In this document: one piece after another, positions 1 through 8,436 of the stretch | Layout: each line of letters begins with the position of its first letter | Numbering within the stretch: the first letter of the stretch is position 1 | Assembly: GCF_003614885.1 (NCBI RefSeq) | Contig: NZ_QZMS01000011.1 | Location: 1,240,001-1,304,000 of the forward strand | DNA from: Photobacterium salinisoli | GTDB lineage: Bacteria > Pseudomonadota > Gammaproteobacteria > Enterobacterales > Vibrionaceae | Direction: 5' to 3' | DNA: 64,000 nt | Program-made: the position numbers and the translations under genes | The notes under the pieces: generated by a model | Told to the model about the DNA's origin: nothing | Seen by the model: the letters and a program-made list of their open reading frames with translations, nothing else | The model's database searches: none

Positions 1-553
1 TGTTATGGGTACTGCTTACAACCATAGGAACGATTGGCACACCAGCTTCAATGGCCATTCTGAATGCACCGGTTTTAAAAGGCAGCAGACCACGACCTTT
101 GCTTCTGGTGCCTTCAGGATACATCCATACCGACAGGTTGCGAGCGTGAATGGTATCGGCGACTTGTTTTATGGTGTCGCGGGCTTTGGCCTTATTTTCT
201 CTGTCTATCAGAATATTACCTGTGATCCAGTACAGAGGGCCGAAGAAGGGAATCCACAGCAGGCTTTTTTTTCCGATTGAGACGGTTCTCGGCCGCACCA
301 TGCCGGGCGAGGTAACAAAGTCAAAAACATTCTGGTGATTAGAGATATAGACGGCACGGTCAACGCCTTTGATCCGCTCTTGCCCTCTTTCGATAATGTG
401 CACATTGACTATTTTTCTCAGTATCTTGAACCAGCAGCTGAAAAAATAGACATGCTTTGGATCTCTGGGGCTGAAAAGACAGTACACCAGAGCAAACAAA
501 CAAGTGAAAACAATAAAAAGGGCAGCCAGTAACAGGCGAATGAAAGCGAGCAC
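1..553 (-). CDS. plsC: 1-acyl-sn-glycerol-3-phosphate acyltransferase PlsC (3' end outside window)
   Basis: The protein transfers an acyl chain to lysophosphatidic acid at the inner membrane to make phosphatidic acid. Translating the minus strand from a GTG at 553 gives a hydrophobic N-terminal segment (about residues 2-25), then the acyltransferase block I motif NHQNVFD (the family's H-x4-D) and, further on, the block III motif PEGTRSKGRG. An AAGGAG ribosome binding site lies five bases before the GTG, which decides the start. The gene runs off the left edge, so about the last quarter is missing. The family assignment rests on both catalytic blocks in the right order and is fairly secure; the symbol is by analogy with the enterobacterial gene. 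Confidence 0.85.
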   Translation of the reverse strand, partial: MLAFIRLLLAALFIVFTCLFALVYCLFSPRDPKHVYFFSCWFKILRKIVNVHIIERGQERIKGVDRAVYISNHQNVFDFVTSPGMVRPRTVSIGKKSLLWIPFFGPLYWITGNILIDRENKAKARDTIKQVADTIHARNLSVWMYPEGTRSKGRGLLPFKTGAFRMAIEAGVPIVPMVVSSTHN

Positions 554-884
554 AACAACTCCTTAAAAAACACTAACTACTTTCTTAGATTAATTCAGCA
601 GAGAAATTTAGCAAAAGTGGCAGAGCTTTTGATATGCAACAAGTCACAAATTTAAAAAGTTAACCAGTTGAAAAGTAATATATAAAAAGTGAACTTGCAG
701 GTTCTGGGAATCAGGCTGTTTTTACATCTTGTTATCCTTGCAATGAAATGAGTGATGAACACACGCATTAGGCGTCACTCAGGGGGTGCTTTAAGATTAA
801 CCGGGCAGCACGCCAGACAGTGCATCAGGCTGTGGCTTCATGCATAATCACTTCTTTGTGGTACTTTTTTACGCAGAGGTTGAT
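554..884. other. Intergenic region between divergent plsC and NlpC genes
   Basis: This stretch holds no convincing gene. It is A+T-rich near 640-700 and must carry the promoters of both flanking genes. It contains one imperfect hairpin, TGAGTGATG at 749-757 with CGTCACTCA at 773-781 (one G-T pair), which lacks a T tract and so is not an obvious terminator. An in-frame ATG at 840 could extend the downstream gene by 15 residues, but it lacks a ribosome binding site. Confidence 0.4.
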
Positions 885-1433
885 ATGGCAGAAACAAAAA
901 GAGGGGTGGGTTACCGCCATCGACGCCTGATTTTGATGATCACAACGATGGCTGTTTTTAGCCTACTTACTGGCTGCAGTACCACAACGCAAGTGCCAGC
1001 GGAAACCCGGGAAATTCATGCCGCGGTTAATCCACTTCCTCAACCACCCCGATCAATTGCCATTAAGCCGCCGACTCCCACGTTTCTTGATGTGTACCAA
1101 AGCTGGAAAGGCACGCCTTACCGTTTAGGGGGAAGCTCCAGACGGGGAATTGACTGCTCCGCATTTGTTCAGCTGACCTATTCTGAAGTTTATCGTCAGA
1201 TGTTGCCCCGCACTACCGCAGAGCAGTCGCAATTGGGTAAGGCTGTCCCCCGCAATAAGGCTAAAAAAGGGGATCTGGTATTTTTCAGAACAGGGCGGAG
1301 CATGCGCCATGTCGGCATCTATCTGGGGAATAATGAATTTCTCCATGCATCCACGTCACAGGGAGTGGTTGTGTCCAGCCTGAACACTCCGTATTGGCAA
1401 CGGGCATTTTGGCAGATTCGTCGTATCCAGTAA
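885..1433 (+). CDS. NlpC/P60-family cell-wall endopeptidase lipoprotein (MepS/Spr-like)
   Basis: A predicted murein hydrolase that cuts peptide cross-links or stems in the periplasm. The protein has a basic N-terminus, a hydrophobic segment and a lipobox (LLTGC), so it should be lipid-anchored. The NlpC/P60 domain fills the C-terminal half with the expected catalytic residues: Cys91 in DCSAF, His142 in RHVGIYL and His154 in LHAS. The start at 885 is preferred over the ATG at 840 because GCAGAGG sits at the right distance upstream and because it gives a normal-length lipoprotein signal (182 residues in total). It resembles enterobacterial Spr/MepS and NlpC; which paralogue it is cannot be decided here. 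Confidence 0.85.
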   Translation: MAETKRGVGYRHRRLILMITTMAVFSLLTGCSTTTQVPAETREIHAAVNPLPQPPRSIAIKPPTPTFLDVYQSWKGTPYRLGGSSRRGIDCSAFVQLTYSEVYRQMLPRTTAEQSQLGKAVPRNKAKKGDLVFFRTGRSMRHVGIYLGNNEFLHASTSQGVVVSSLNTPYWQRAFWQIRRIQ

Positions 1434-1456
1434 GTTTGTTCGCCTGCCTTTACAAT

Positions 1457-1477
1457 CACCCATGAAATTTATGGGTG
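1457..1477. other. Perfect 7-bp inverted repeat downstream of the NlpC gene
   Basis: CACCCAT (1457-1463) and ATGGGTG (1471-1477) form a perfect stem with a 7-base A+T-rich loop, 23 bases after the NlpC stop. No T run follows, so it is at best a weak or Rho-assisted terminator, or an RNA-stabilising hairpin. Confidence 0.35.
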
Positions 1478-1561
1478 TGAAGTTCGCAAAATTGCCGCAC
1501 CCCTTTCATACTTTGGCTGTAGGGCGTTAAGCCCGAGCACTGGATTTCCAGGAGGTGATTT

Positions 1562-2080
1562 ATGGCGATGGCTATGACAGTTGGGCAATTCCTCAACAGC
1601 CATAATGTGGATTTCAGTCTGACGCACCACAGGCATACCGATACATCATTCAGTTCGGCGGTCTCTGCACATGTTCCTACTTCCCAAGTGGCGAAAGCCG
1701 TTTTGCTTAAGGATCAGCAGGGTGATTACCTGATGGCCGTAGTGCCTTCTAACCGCAGGGTAATGATTGATAAAATTAATCGCATAATGGGTAAGCAGTT
1801 CTTTTTGGTGGGTGAGCATGAGTTAACCCAGATCTTTCAGGACTGCGAACCAGGCGCGGTTCCTTCATTGGGACAAGCTTATAAAATCAACATGCTGGTG
1901 GATGATTTACTGCTTGAACAGGATGAACTGTATATCGAATCGGGTGATCATGAAAATCTGATCCACCTTGATAACAAGCAGTTCCATAAAGTGATGCGAG
2001 ATGTGCCACACAGAAACATATCAGGTTATCGGATGTTGTTTACCCAGGAGCATGACGGTCGTCATTGGGAGTGGGAATAA
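1562..2080 (+). CDS. YbaK/ProXp-type aminoacyl-tRNA deacylase domain protein
   Basis: A stand-alone YbaK/EbsC-like domain, the fold used to hydrolyse wrongly charged aminoacyl-tRNAs in trans (ProXp and YbaK relatives). The 172 residues cover the whole domain: the N-terminal helix, the VAKAVLLKD strand with its conserved lysine, the alternating core around VVPSNRRVMIDK, and the glycine-containing turn near SLGQAYKINMLVD. The start is well supported by AGGAGGT six bases before the ATG. The tRNA or amino acid acted on cannot be read from the sequence. It has its own terminator and appears to be a single gene. Confidence 0.75.
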   Translation: MAMAMTVGQFLNSHNVDFSLTHHRHTDTSFSSAVSAHVPTSQVAKAVLLKDQQGDYLMAVVPSNRRVMIDKINRIMGKQFFLVGEHELTQIFQDCEPGAVPSLGQAYKINMLVDDLLLEQDELYIESGDHENLIHLDNKQFHKVMRDVPHRNISGYRMLFTQEHDGRHWEWE

Positions 2081-2105
2081 ATGCCGGAATGAAAAGCCTG
2101 TAAAT

Positions 2106-2143
2106 AAAGATGCGCTTACCAATGACGGAAGCGCATCTTTTTT
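2106..2143. terminator. Rho-independent terminator, probably bidirectional
   Basis: A 12-bp perfect stem, AAAGATGCGCTT (2106-2117) with AAGCGCATCTTT (2129-2140), followed by a T run on the plus strand and preceded by A-rich sequence. It lies between convergent genes ending at 2080 and 2153. Confidence 0.85.
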
Positions 2144-2152
2144 ATAAGCCTG

Positions 2153-4141
2153 TTAATTGATGCAGTTAAGCATGAAGTTAATGATGGGATCGGTGTCCGT
2201 CTTCATGTTGAGTGCTTTTGGCAGGTACTGAGGTGGCTGCAAAATGTCTCGTTCTATCAGTTCATCAAGCAATGGCTTAAACTCAAAGCCTGTTTTACCA
2301 ATGAAAAGCGAGGTCAGGTCTGTTTCTTTGTGTAACCTGAGCGCGTCTTTCAAACCGCGAAGGTACAAATAGTCTTTGGTAAAACCACCGCCACGGTATG
2401 CACGGGTTGTGATGGTAAACGCAGTGTCATTGGACAGGCCGTAATCAAACTTCAGCGTATTGAAGGTTTCATTAAAGCTGCGTTTATTAACCATCATATC
2501 AACCGCAACGACACGTAACGCCAGGGTTTTTAACCGGTGTAACGGGAAATTGCCCGACAGGTGCTCGCACAGAATCGCCAGACCTTCCTGCGTGTGCGTA
2601 TTGCCTGGCAAGCCAAGCTGCAACACTTTGAGCGGCTGGGCTTCTGCATTCACGCTGGTCACCATGTGTACGCCCATTTCGTGATGAATAAGCGCAAACA
2701 GATCAGAAGGCGTGAACCGGCTGTTCAGGTTGATCTTTACGGTACGGCCACTCACCATGGCTCGAGCAATCAGCTTGGTCGTGCCCTGAACTTTACAGCT
2801 GAAGCCGTAATCGTCGGCCGCTTCATTGAACGCAATAACCGCTTCTTCTGCACTGATGGTCGCGTTTTCGGGCTCAGCATATTCTCTGGCATGCAAAATG
2901 AAGTTGGCATTAGCGATATCGCTCTCATCTGGCCGGCCATAATAGCGGAGTGAATTGTACAGAAACTCTTCGTGGCCCAGACTGGTCAACAGATCAATAC
3001 GAACAGCCAGCTGATCGATGACTTTACGGTACATCGACTGAATACCCGCATCCCGAATGTCCTCTACCGGCAGACGATACAATTGTTCGCGAAATTTATA
3101 GGGATCCAGATCTAACTGACGGTAGGTAAATTGCGGATGATAGACGTCGCGGTTATGTAAAAACCGGCGTTTTTCTTGCTTCAGGTTGATCGGATTAATG
3201 TAACTGAGCGTATTCAGGCCACGGGCAAATTTGTACAGCTGGCGGTCCAGCAGAACAACTTCCTTTGGCAGTTTTGAGTCCAGCACATGGGCGTTCTGGC
3301 GTCGACGGGCAGGTTGCTGTGTACGGTTTTGCATGACAAAAGCAGCATGGCCGGTCAGGGTATCTTTTAATTCTGTTTTCAACTGCTCAATGACTAACGG
3401 ATAACTTTCACCACCTGTTTCATTCATATACACCTTCTTGATCTCAATGGGTAAGATGAGGGTGCGGGAGAAATTATCTCGAACAAAAGTCGCCTGATAT
3501 CCCATACCCTGAAAAACAAGATTTTCGCCAGCGGTAACCGCCTGGTTCGGTAGTTGGATCTGTCCTAGCCTGCTTAGCAGGTCATTGACCTCGGCTCGCC
3601 AGGCTTTGCGATCAACCTGCGCCGTCCCCAAATTAAATGTCGGACAAGGCTGTGTTATGCGCTCATGATTATATGAGTGCATGTCATATATTACACAGTA
3701 GCCGAACTTGCGCTCAAGAGACGTGATCAGTGCACGAAAAATGCGGTAATAACAAGCATGCTTTGCCAGAGAAACCTGCTTTTCTGAATCTGTCAGTTTC
3801 GCATGCCAGACATCTTTTCCCCAGGCCTGCTGATAGATACAGGTTTCCGGACTGCGGTTAAGGTCGTACTCGTATCGAGAGTCTTCACCTTGCAGCACAA
3901 TAGGCAGGGAAGTGATGAAATCACCAGTGTAAGGATCTTCTTCGTAGTATCTTTCGCTCTCTGAAAGGTGGCATTTTGCCACCAGTTCAGGACGTAACCG
4001 ACTGCCGTTGTGAATGGCTGTTGCGACAATCGGCTGGTACTCGGTTATGCGAATGGTGACACTGCCGTCAGCTAACTGTCCTTCAAAAGGAATGTGCTGT
4101 TGGATCAATGTCAGCACATCTTGCTCAGTTAGTTGACGCAT
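2153..4141 (-). CDS. N-formylglutamate amidohydrolase-like / DUF1704 (QEGLA-motif, MATCAP-like) fusion protein
   Basis: A 662-residue two-part protein. The N-terminal part resembles N-formylglutamate amidohydrolases, with the motif VIYDMHSYNHER near residue 154. The C-terminal 350 or so residues are a DUF1704 domain ('flavohemoglobin expression-modulating QEGLA motif protein'), showing HEMGVH near residue 485 (a gluzincin-like HExxxH) and TQEGLAILCEH near 520, which supplies the family's conserved glutamate. DUF1704 includes eukaryotic tyrosine carboxypeptidases (MATCAP), so a zinc carboxypeptidase role is an inference. The start at 4141 (MRQLTEQ) is preferred over 4219 because the longer form would reach about 95 bases into the upstream gene; the chosen form overlaps it by 17 bases. 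It is in the same transcription unit as the ATP-grasp gene. Substrate unknown. Confidence 0.75.
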   Translation of the reverse strand: MRQLTEQDVLTLIQQHIPFEGQLADGSVTIRITEYQPIVATAIHNGSRLRPELVAKCHLSESERYYEEDPYTGDFITSLPIVLQGEDSRYEYDLNRSPETCIYQQAWGKDVWHAKLTDSEKQVSLAKHACYYRIFRALITSLERKFGYCVIYDMHSYNHERITQPCPTFNLGTAQVDRKAWRAEVNDLLSRLGQIQLPNQAVTAGENLVFQGMGYQATFVRDNFSRTLILPIEIKKVYMNETGGESYPLVIEQLKTELKDTLTGHAAFVMQNRTQQPARRRQNAHVLDSKLPKEVVLLDRQLYKFARGLNTLSYINPINLKQEKRRFLHNRDVYHPQFTYRQLDLDPYKFREQLYRLPVEDIRDAGIQSMYRKVIDQLAVRIDLLTSLGHEEFLYNSLRYYGRPDESDIANANFILHAREYAEPENATISAEEAVIAFNEAADDYGFSCKVQGTTKLIARAMVSGRTVKINLNSRFTPSDLFALIHHEMGVHMVTSVNAEAQPLKVLQLGLPGNTHTQEGLAILCEHLSGNFPLHRLKTLALRVVAVDMMVNKRSFNETFNTLKFDYGLSNDTAFTITTRAYRGGGFTKDYLYLRGLKDALRLHKETDLTSLFIGKTGFEFKPLLDELIERDILQPPQYLPKALNMKTDTDPIINFMLNCIN

Positions 4142-5153
4142 CTTCGATAACCTGGCGGAATTTATTTTTACGAGCAATACTGATGTCTTTGGCTTTAACA
4201 ACGCTCTCGACGAAATCAATCACTTCACGCTGAAGCTTGGTGCGGTTCAGACGATTGATACGGGTAATACCACCAGGGCTAAGTACATTGACTTCAACCA
4301 ATTTGCCATTGATGACATCCAGGCCTACAAAGTAAAGGCCGTCACGCACCAGTTTCGGGCCGATATGGCGGCACAGACGCAATTCCTGTTTCGTCAGGGC
4401 GTGCTTGACTTCCTGACCACCGGCGTGAATGTTTGAGCGAACGTCATCTTTGGCCGGCACACGCTTCATCGCACCAATAGGCTCGCCGTTCAGCATCATG
4501 ATTCGCACATCGCCTTTTTCTGCGCCTTCGATGTAGTCCTGTAAAATCACATAGTTGTGGTCGTCACCGATATAAAAGTCAAGCAATGAGCGCACGCTGG
4601 ATTTGGCGCTTTTCTCAACCAGAATAACGCCTTTACCGCCATAACCGTTCAGTGGTTTCATGATCATGCGATCATTAGGGTTCTCTTCCAGAACGCGCTC
4701 AAGATATTCACGGTTTTTCGACACGTGTGTAACGGGAATGAACTCGCGGTTAGGATCCGGCAAAGAAGCGGTATAGAGCTTGTTGTTGGCAACACGCAGG
4801 CCGTCGATGTCATTGAAAATGAAAGTATCGTCACGTACTGAGTCCAGGAAGTTGAGCGCCATGGTATCCAGCGGCGGGTTTGCTCGCATGATGATGGCGT
4901 CAAATCCAGCCAGCGGCAGCTCTGCTTTGCGAAACTCCGCTTTGCGGTAAAAGCTCGGCACATTGTTAGACACTGTCGACTTTTTAAGTACCCGACAAAA
5001 AGCGATAGCCATGCTGTCACGCATAGTCAGGTTACTAGGGGTAGTCAGAGCGACAGTATGGCCGCGACTGGCAACTTCATGGATCAAACGCAGAGTAGAG
5101 TCTGTTTCAGGCTCTACTCTGCTCCATGGGTACATTACGAAGCAAATTTTCAT
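4125..5153 (-). CDS. Glutathione-synthetase-like ATP-grasp ligase
   Basis: A 342-residue ATP-grasp enzyme with the layout of prokaryotic glutathione synthetase: an N-terminal pre-ATP-grasp domain with MKICFVMYPW and MRANPPLDT, the nucleotide lid around MKPLNGYGGKGV (about residues 165-176), QDYIEGAEKGDVRIM, and the metal-binding strand VEVNVLSPGG near the C-terminus. The family joins a carboxylate to an amine through an acyl-phosphate. It is probably not the cell's main GshB, because it is transcribed with a DUF1704/formylglutamate amidohydrolase fusion that it overlaps by 17 bases. Such gene sets are known, but as far as I know the product is not settled. A terminator separates it from maoP upstream, so it may have its own promoter at about 5155-5200. 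Confidence 0.75.
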   Translation of the reverse strand: MKICFVMYPWSRVEPETDSTLRLIHEVASRGHTVALTTPSNLTMRDSMAIAFCRVLKKSTVSNNVPSFYRKAEFRKAELPLAGFDAIIMRANPPLDTMALNFLDSVRDDTFIFNDIDGLRVANNKLYTASLPDPNREFIPVTHVSKNREYLERVLEENPNDRMIMKPLNGYGGKGVILVEKSAKSSVRSLLDFYIGDDHNYVILQDYIEGAEKGDVRIMMLNGEPIGAMKRVPAKDDVRSNIHAGGQEVKHALTKQELRLCRHIGPKLVRDGLYFVGLDVINGKLVEVNVLSPGGITRINRLNRTKLQREVIDFVESVVKAKDISIARKNKFRQVIEDASTN

Positions 5154-5187
5154 TTCAATTAACCAATTTATTGCCCGGTTTATCAGG

Positions 5188-5226
5188 CAAAAAAGAAAAG
5201 AGCCATGCGCGGTTTGCGTATGGCTC
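5188..5226 (-). terminator. Rho-independent terminator of maoP
   Basis: On the minus strand an 11-bp stem (GAGCCATACGC with GCGCATGGCTC, plus-strand 5200-5226, one G-U pair) closes a five-base loop and is followed by TTTTCTTTTTT (5189-5199). It lies directly after the maoP stop at 5265. Confidence 0.85.
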
Positions 5227-5264
5227 GGTAAAGCATCTTGCTATGGCGATAAATGACGGATTAA

Positions 5265-5618
5265 TTAAAAATCCATGTCGTCATCGCTACCGCCATCATC
5301 GCTATCATCGTCAAAGCTGCTTGCTGATGATTTGCGAGGTGAGTTACACAAGGTGTAGCTACGTGTTTTGGTAGAAGTTTGTTTCAGGTACTTAACCCAG
5401 CACTTAGCAAAGTCTGAAGAGATTTCCTGTTGTCCTGTTATTTCAGCAAAAAACTGCTCTTCTTCCGGTGTTTCAGGCTTGAGTAAACCATCGTGGATGC
5501 CACGCATGGTTCTGCCATAACTTTCCAAAATGCTGGCTTCACCCACAGTGAAGACACCGGAGCGGTTAAAACCGCGTGGGAAATTTTTATCGTCGTAAAA
5601 TTTACCTACATTTCTCAT
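5265..5618 (-). CDS. maoP: MaoP (YifE, DUF413) macrodomain Ori organisation protein
   Basis: In E. coli MaoP is needed to organise the Ori macrodomain together with a cis site (maoS). This 117-residue protein matches the E. coli MaoP pattern from memory: FYDDKNFPRGFNRSGVFT, then an acidic EEEQFF segment, WVKYLKQT, and RSYTL before a strongly acidic Asp/Ser/Gly tail. The start at 5618 is chosen because AGGTGA sits four bases before this ATG; the longer reading from 5681 has no such site. It is divergent from a LysR gene matching hdfR, the same arrangement as in E. coli, which strengthens both calls. The maoS site could not be identified by eye. Confidence 0.85.
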   Translation of the reverse strand: MRNVGKFYDDKNFPRGFNRSGVFTVGEASILESYGRTMRGIHDGLLKPETPEEEQFFAEITGQQEISSDFAKCWVKYLKQTSTKTRSYTLCNSPRKSSASSFDDDSDDGGSDDDMDF

Positions 5619-5794
5619 CTGATCACCTGCCATGTGAGATTTTCGCAGATATTCTTTCAGGTTTGTCGAGTTGTAAATCAAAGCTTTTTCGTCGTAACGA
5701 TAAAACTTTTTGATGATAATGGGGGGAGGGGCAGTGTACTATCGCTAAGGGGATATATGCCCAGAGTCCCACTCTTCAATATGTAGGTTTACTT
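5619..5794. promoter_or_regulatory. Divergent maoP/hdfR promoter region
   Basis: A 176-base intergenic region between divergent genes. It contains a G-run segment at about 5720-5732 and must hold both promoters, HdfR autoregulatory sites if present, and possibly the maoS element known from this position in E. coli. No individual box could be called with confidence. Confidence 0.4.
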
Positions 5795-6655
5795 GTGGAC
5801 ACCGAACTACTCAGAACATTTCTAGAAGTGACGAAAACACGTCATTTTGGCCGTGCTGCCGATAACTTATACTTGACTCAGTCTGCGGTCAGTTTCCGGA
5901 TACGCCAGCTGGAATCCCAGTTAGGTAATGCTTTATTCTCACGCCAACGCGGTAACGTTCACCTGACTGCGGCCGGTGAACGTCTTCAGCCGTATGCAGA
6001 AGCAATCTTGCAGACATGGAGCAGGGCGCGTCAGGATGTGGCATTGTCCGACTCACGCAATAATCAGATCACACTGGGCGCTTCTGCTTTAGTATGGGAG
6101 TTTGATGGCCTGTCAGACTGGATCAGCCGTATTTATGGTGCGATTCCAGAATTGGCGCTGCGGCTGGAAACTGTTCCCCGTCAGGCTCAGGCCAAGCAAA
6201 TACTGAATAAAAGCGTTGATGTGGTCATTACCAGTGAGCCACCCAAAATTGACGATCTGATGGTAAATAAAGTCAGGGATTATCAGTTGCAACTGGTTTG
6301 TCATCAGTCTGACTGCAGTATGTCTGACATCAAAGACTTTCCTTTAATTTATCTGGACTGGGGGACGCGGTTTGCTGTTGATCACAGTCGGATCAATGAA
6401 CTGCAGAAGACACCTATCTTACATACGCATTCCAGTAAGATGGCATTAGAGCACTTATTGAACAATGGCGGAGTAGGCTATTTGCCTTCACCAGTTATTG
6501 CGCACAGTGTTGAGTCCGGTGAGCTGCACCTTGTTAACAACGCCCCGGTTATGGAGCAGTCTTTGTACCTAGTCTGGCGCGATGACAATGAAAAAGTTGA
6601 GCTGCTGAACAGCTTGCTGGATGTCGCGTTCAGTGAAGTCAGTGAGCGTGTATAG
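5795..6655 (+). CDS. hdfR: LysR-family transcriptional regulator HdfR
   Basis: A 286-residue LysR-type regulator. The first 60 residues form the winged helix-turn-helix (HFGRAADNLYLTQSAVSFRI), followed by the linker helix and a type 2 periplasmic-binding-like effector domain from about residue 90. E. coli HdfR represses flhDC and activates some other genes; here the assignment rests on the N-terminal match and on divergence from maoP, as in E. coli. The start codon is GTG at 5795, which gives the usual MDTELLRTF opening with a TAGG site upstream. The effector is unknown. Confidence 0.85.
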   Translation: MDTELLRTFLEVTKTRHFGRAADNLYLTQSAVSFRIRQLESQLGNALFSRQRGNVHLTAAGERLQPYAEAILQTWSRARQDVALSDSRNNQITLGASALVWEFDGLSDWISRIYGAIPELALRLETVPRQAQAKQILNKSVDVVITSEPPKIDDLMVNKVRDYQLQLVCHQSDCSMSDIKDFPLIYLDWGTRFAVDHSRINELQKTPILHTHSSKMALEHLLNNGGVGYLPSPVIAHSVESGELHLVNNAPVMEQSLYLVWRDDNEKVELLNSLLDVAFSEVSERV

Positions 6656-6930
6656 GCTTATTTCTATGAGCAGAATTTTTTGTTGTCTTGATTAAAATAT
6701 CTTGTTGTACAGAGATTCGGGCTTTGCATTAGTCTCGCTGCTGAAGGGGTCGGTTCAGTACACTTAATCGCTGTTTTGGCTATGTACGGCGAGAGGACTG
6801 ACCACCTGACTGTAACACTAAGCATTTGTGTATTTCTGAATCGTTACCCTATGCTTAGTGGTGATGGTTTGCCGCTAATGGCAGCCTATATACTCAATGT
6901 TTTTATCTGGTTGTGTGTCAGGAAACAAGC
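6656..6930. other. Intergenic region with a 10-bp perfect inverted repeat
   Basis: No gene is seen. CACTAAGCAT (6816-6825) and ATGCTTAGTG (6851-6860) are perfectly complementary across a 25-base spacer, about 70 bases before the small gene at 6931. It could fold in the leader RNA or be a split operator. Confidence 0.45.
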
Positions 6931-7095
6931 ATGGCAAAGTTAGATGAGAAGTTCCGCAAAGGGTCTAAGTCCAAATTCAAGAGTGACTTTAACGATGACT
7001 TTTTAGATTACAATCAGCAGGCGCGGAAGAAAAAACGCCGATCAACGCGTCAGCGTCAGGACAGCGGTGAGTACATCGATTTCGACTACGAATAA
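6931..7095 (+). CDS. Small highly charged hypothetical protein (54 aa)
   Basis: A short protein with a Lys/Arg-rich middle (ARKKKRRSTRQRQ) and acidic flanks, ending in an acidic, tyrosine-containing tail. The start at 6931 (MAKLDEKF) is preferred to 6913 because CAGGAAA is correctly spaced before it. The basic patch suggests binding to nucleic acid or the ribosome, but this is only inferred from composition; I do not recognise a family. A hairpin terminator follows and the gene stands alone. Confidence 0.6.
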   Translation: MAKLDEKFRKGSKSKFKSDFNDDFLDYNQQARKKKRRSTRQRQDSGEYIDFDYE

Positions 7096-7145
7096 TTACT
7101 GCTTTTTTGACTACATAGCCCCCCAGTTTGGGTAGCCAGACATGA

Positions 7146-7169
7146 AAAGCGCACTTATCGGTGCGCTTT
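7146..7169. terminator. Hairpin terminator between convergent genes
   Basis: AAAGCGCAC (7146-7154) pairs with GTGCGCTTT (7161-7169) around a six-base loop. The T tract is weak, but the position between genes ending at 7095 (+) and 7235 (-) fits a shared terminator. Confidence 0.65.
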
Positions 7170-7234
7170 GTTATATCAGACAGGCAACAATCCTTTCGCT
7201 ATTGATTCCCCGCCGTTATTTATAGTCACTACAT

Positions 7235-7909
7235 TTAGTTGAATAAAAGAGTAGTCAGCTCATCCAAATGGCGCACTGTGTAGCTGGGCCTGATTCCCTC
7301 AGGGGCTTGCGCATCGTGGTGGTTTAGCCAGCAAGTATCCATTCCGGCTTTTATGCCGCCCAGAATATCTGAATGCGGATTGTCTCCTACCATCAGTACT
7401 GTATTCGGCGCAGGATTGCCAATCGCATTGATGGCATAGTCAAAAATGACAGGGGACGGTTTGGCGGCGCCCACTTTTTCCGAAATAATCAAAGTTGAAA
7501 AATAATGCTCCACGCCGGTTCTTTGCAGGCGAATGTCCTGCAGCTCAGTAAAACCGTTGGTGATGATGCCCATTTTCACGTGAGGGTTGAGGCGTTCAAG
7601 CAGAGTGGCGGCACCCGGTAAAAGAGAGCAGGTGTCTGCCATGGCTTCAAGAAATGCGCTGTTCAGGGTTGCGGTTGTTACGCCAAGCTGCTGCGCCCAG
7701 AACTCAAAACGCTGATGCTTCAGTTGCTGTGCGTCTATATCACCGTTTTGGTAGTCAACCCAAAGAGGTTGATTGACACGCTGATACTCGGAGAAATGCT
7801 CTTGCGTGAAATCGACCTCAAAGCGTGAAAACATCAGCTTAAGGCCACGATAAGCATCAAAGTGAAAAAGAGTTTCGTCGGCATCAAACAGAATCCACTG
7901 GTATTTCAT
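7235..7909 (-). CDS. yjjG: HAD-family pyrimidine 5'-nucleotidase YjjG
   Basis: A cytoplasmic haloacid dehalogenase-type phosphatase; E. coli YjjG removes phosphate from pyrimidine nucleotides, including damaged or modified ones. All four HAD motifs are visible in the 224 residues: FDADETL at 7-13 with the nucleophile Asp9 and acid/base Asp11, ITNG (motif II), the lysine in GAAKPSP (motif III), and VGDNPHSD (motif IV). A helical cap domain lies between motifs I and II (subfamily IA). The overall pattern matches YjjG (YfnB/YjjG group) better than phosphoglycolate phosphatase. Confidence 0.85.
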   Translation of the reverse strand: MKYQWILFDADETLFHFDAYRGLKLMFSRFEVDFTQEHFSEYQRVNQPLWVDYQNGDIDAQQLKHQRFEFWAQQLGVTTATLNSAFLEAMADTCSLLPGAATLLERLNPHVKMGIITNGFTELQDIRLQRTGVEHYFSTLIISEKVGAAKPSPVIFDYAINAIGNPAPNTVLMVGDNPHSDILGGIKAGMDTCWLNHHDAQAPEGIRPSYTVRHLDELTTLLFN

Positions 7910-8013
7910 ACATTAAGCCTTTGAAGTTGCAGAGGCACACATACTACTCTTTTAGCGCTTCGCCAACAAAAGGAAATGGGAAAACCAGTGGAAACACATT
8001 GTTGACTGTAAGT

Positions 8014-8319
8014 TTACGCTGCCAGCTGATCCTTCATCATACCTGCTGGCTCGTTGTAGAGTTTGATGACCAGCGTCAGGGTTTCCTTATTGATGTCTTC
8101 TTTGATGGTATCAATGGCATAGTATTGCCCGTTCTTATTTTTAAGTGATTTATTGATAAGCTGGGCTATGCTGTCGTCGATATCACCTTTGATTTCAATT
8201 GTTTCAATAAGCTGGAAATGCCCGTGGTTTGCTTCGTCAGGAGAGAGCAGTTCTGGATTGGCAAAAGCAGTAGTGGAAGTGGTTAGCATAATGGCACTGA
8301 ATACAATGCGCTTGAACAT
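8014..8319 (-). CDS. Small secreted protein, possibly YdgH/BhsA/McbA-like (DUF1471)
   Basis: A 101-residue protein with a clear Sec signal peptide (hydrophobic stretch then AFA before NPE, about residues 1-20). The mature part has a pattern loosely like the DUF1471 stress proteins: a strand ETIEIKG, a helix of about 20 residues, then a strand pair ending in VIKLYNEPA. That resemblance is weak, so the family is a suggestion. It stands between yjjG and cheV on the same strand and need not be linked to either. Confidence 0.5.
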   Translation of the reverse strand: MFKRIVFSAIMLTTSTTAFANPELLSPDEANHGHFQLIETIEIKGDIDDSIAQLINKSLKNKNGQYYAIDTIKEDINKETLTLVIKLYNEPAGMMKDQLAA

Positions 8320-8436
8320 GGTGTTAATCCGTTACTGATAGCTGAAGAAAACTGGTTGCGGCAACTGTGCCATAGCTGCCGCACTGAATGTCAGTTTTTT
8401 GTTAGTTCGGACTAAACGGTGTAATTTTTTTGAACT

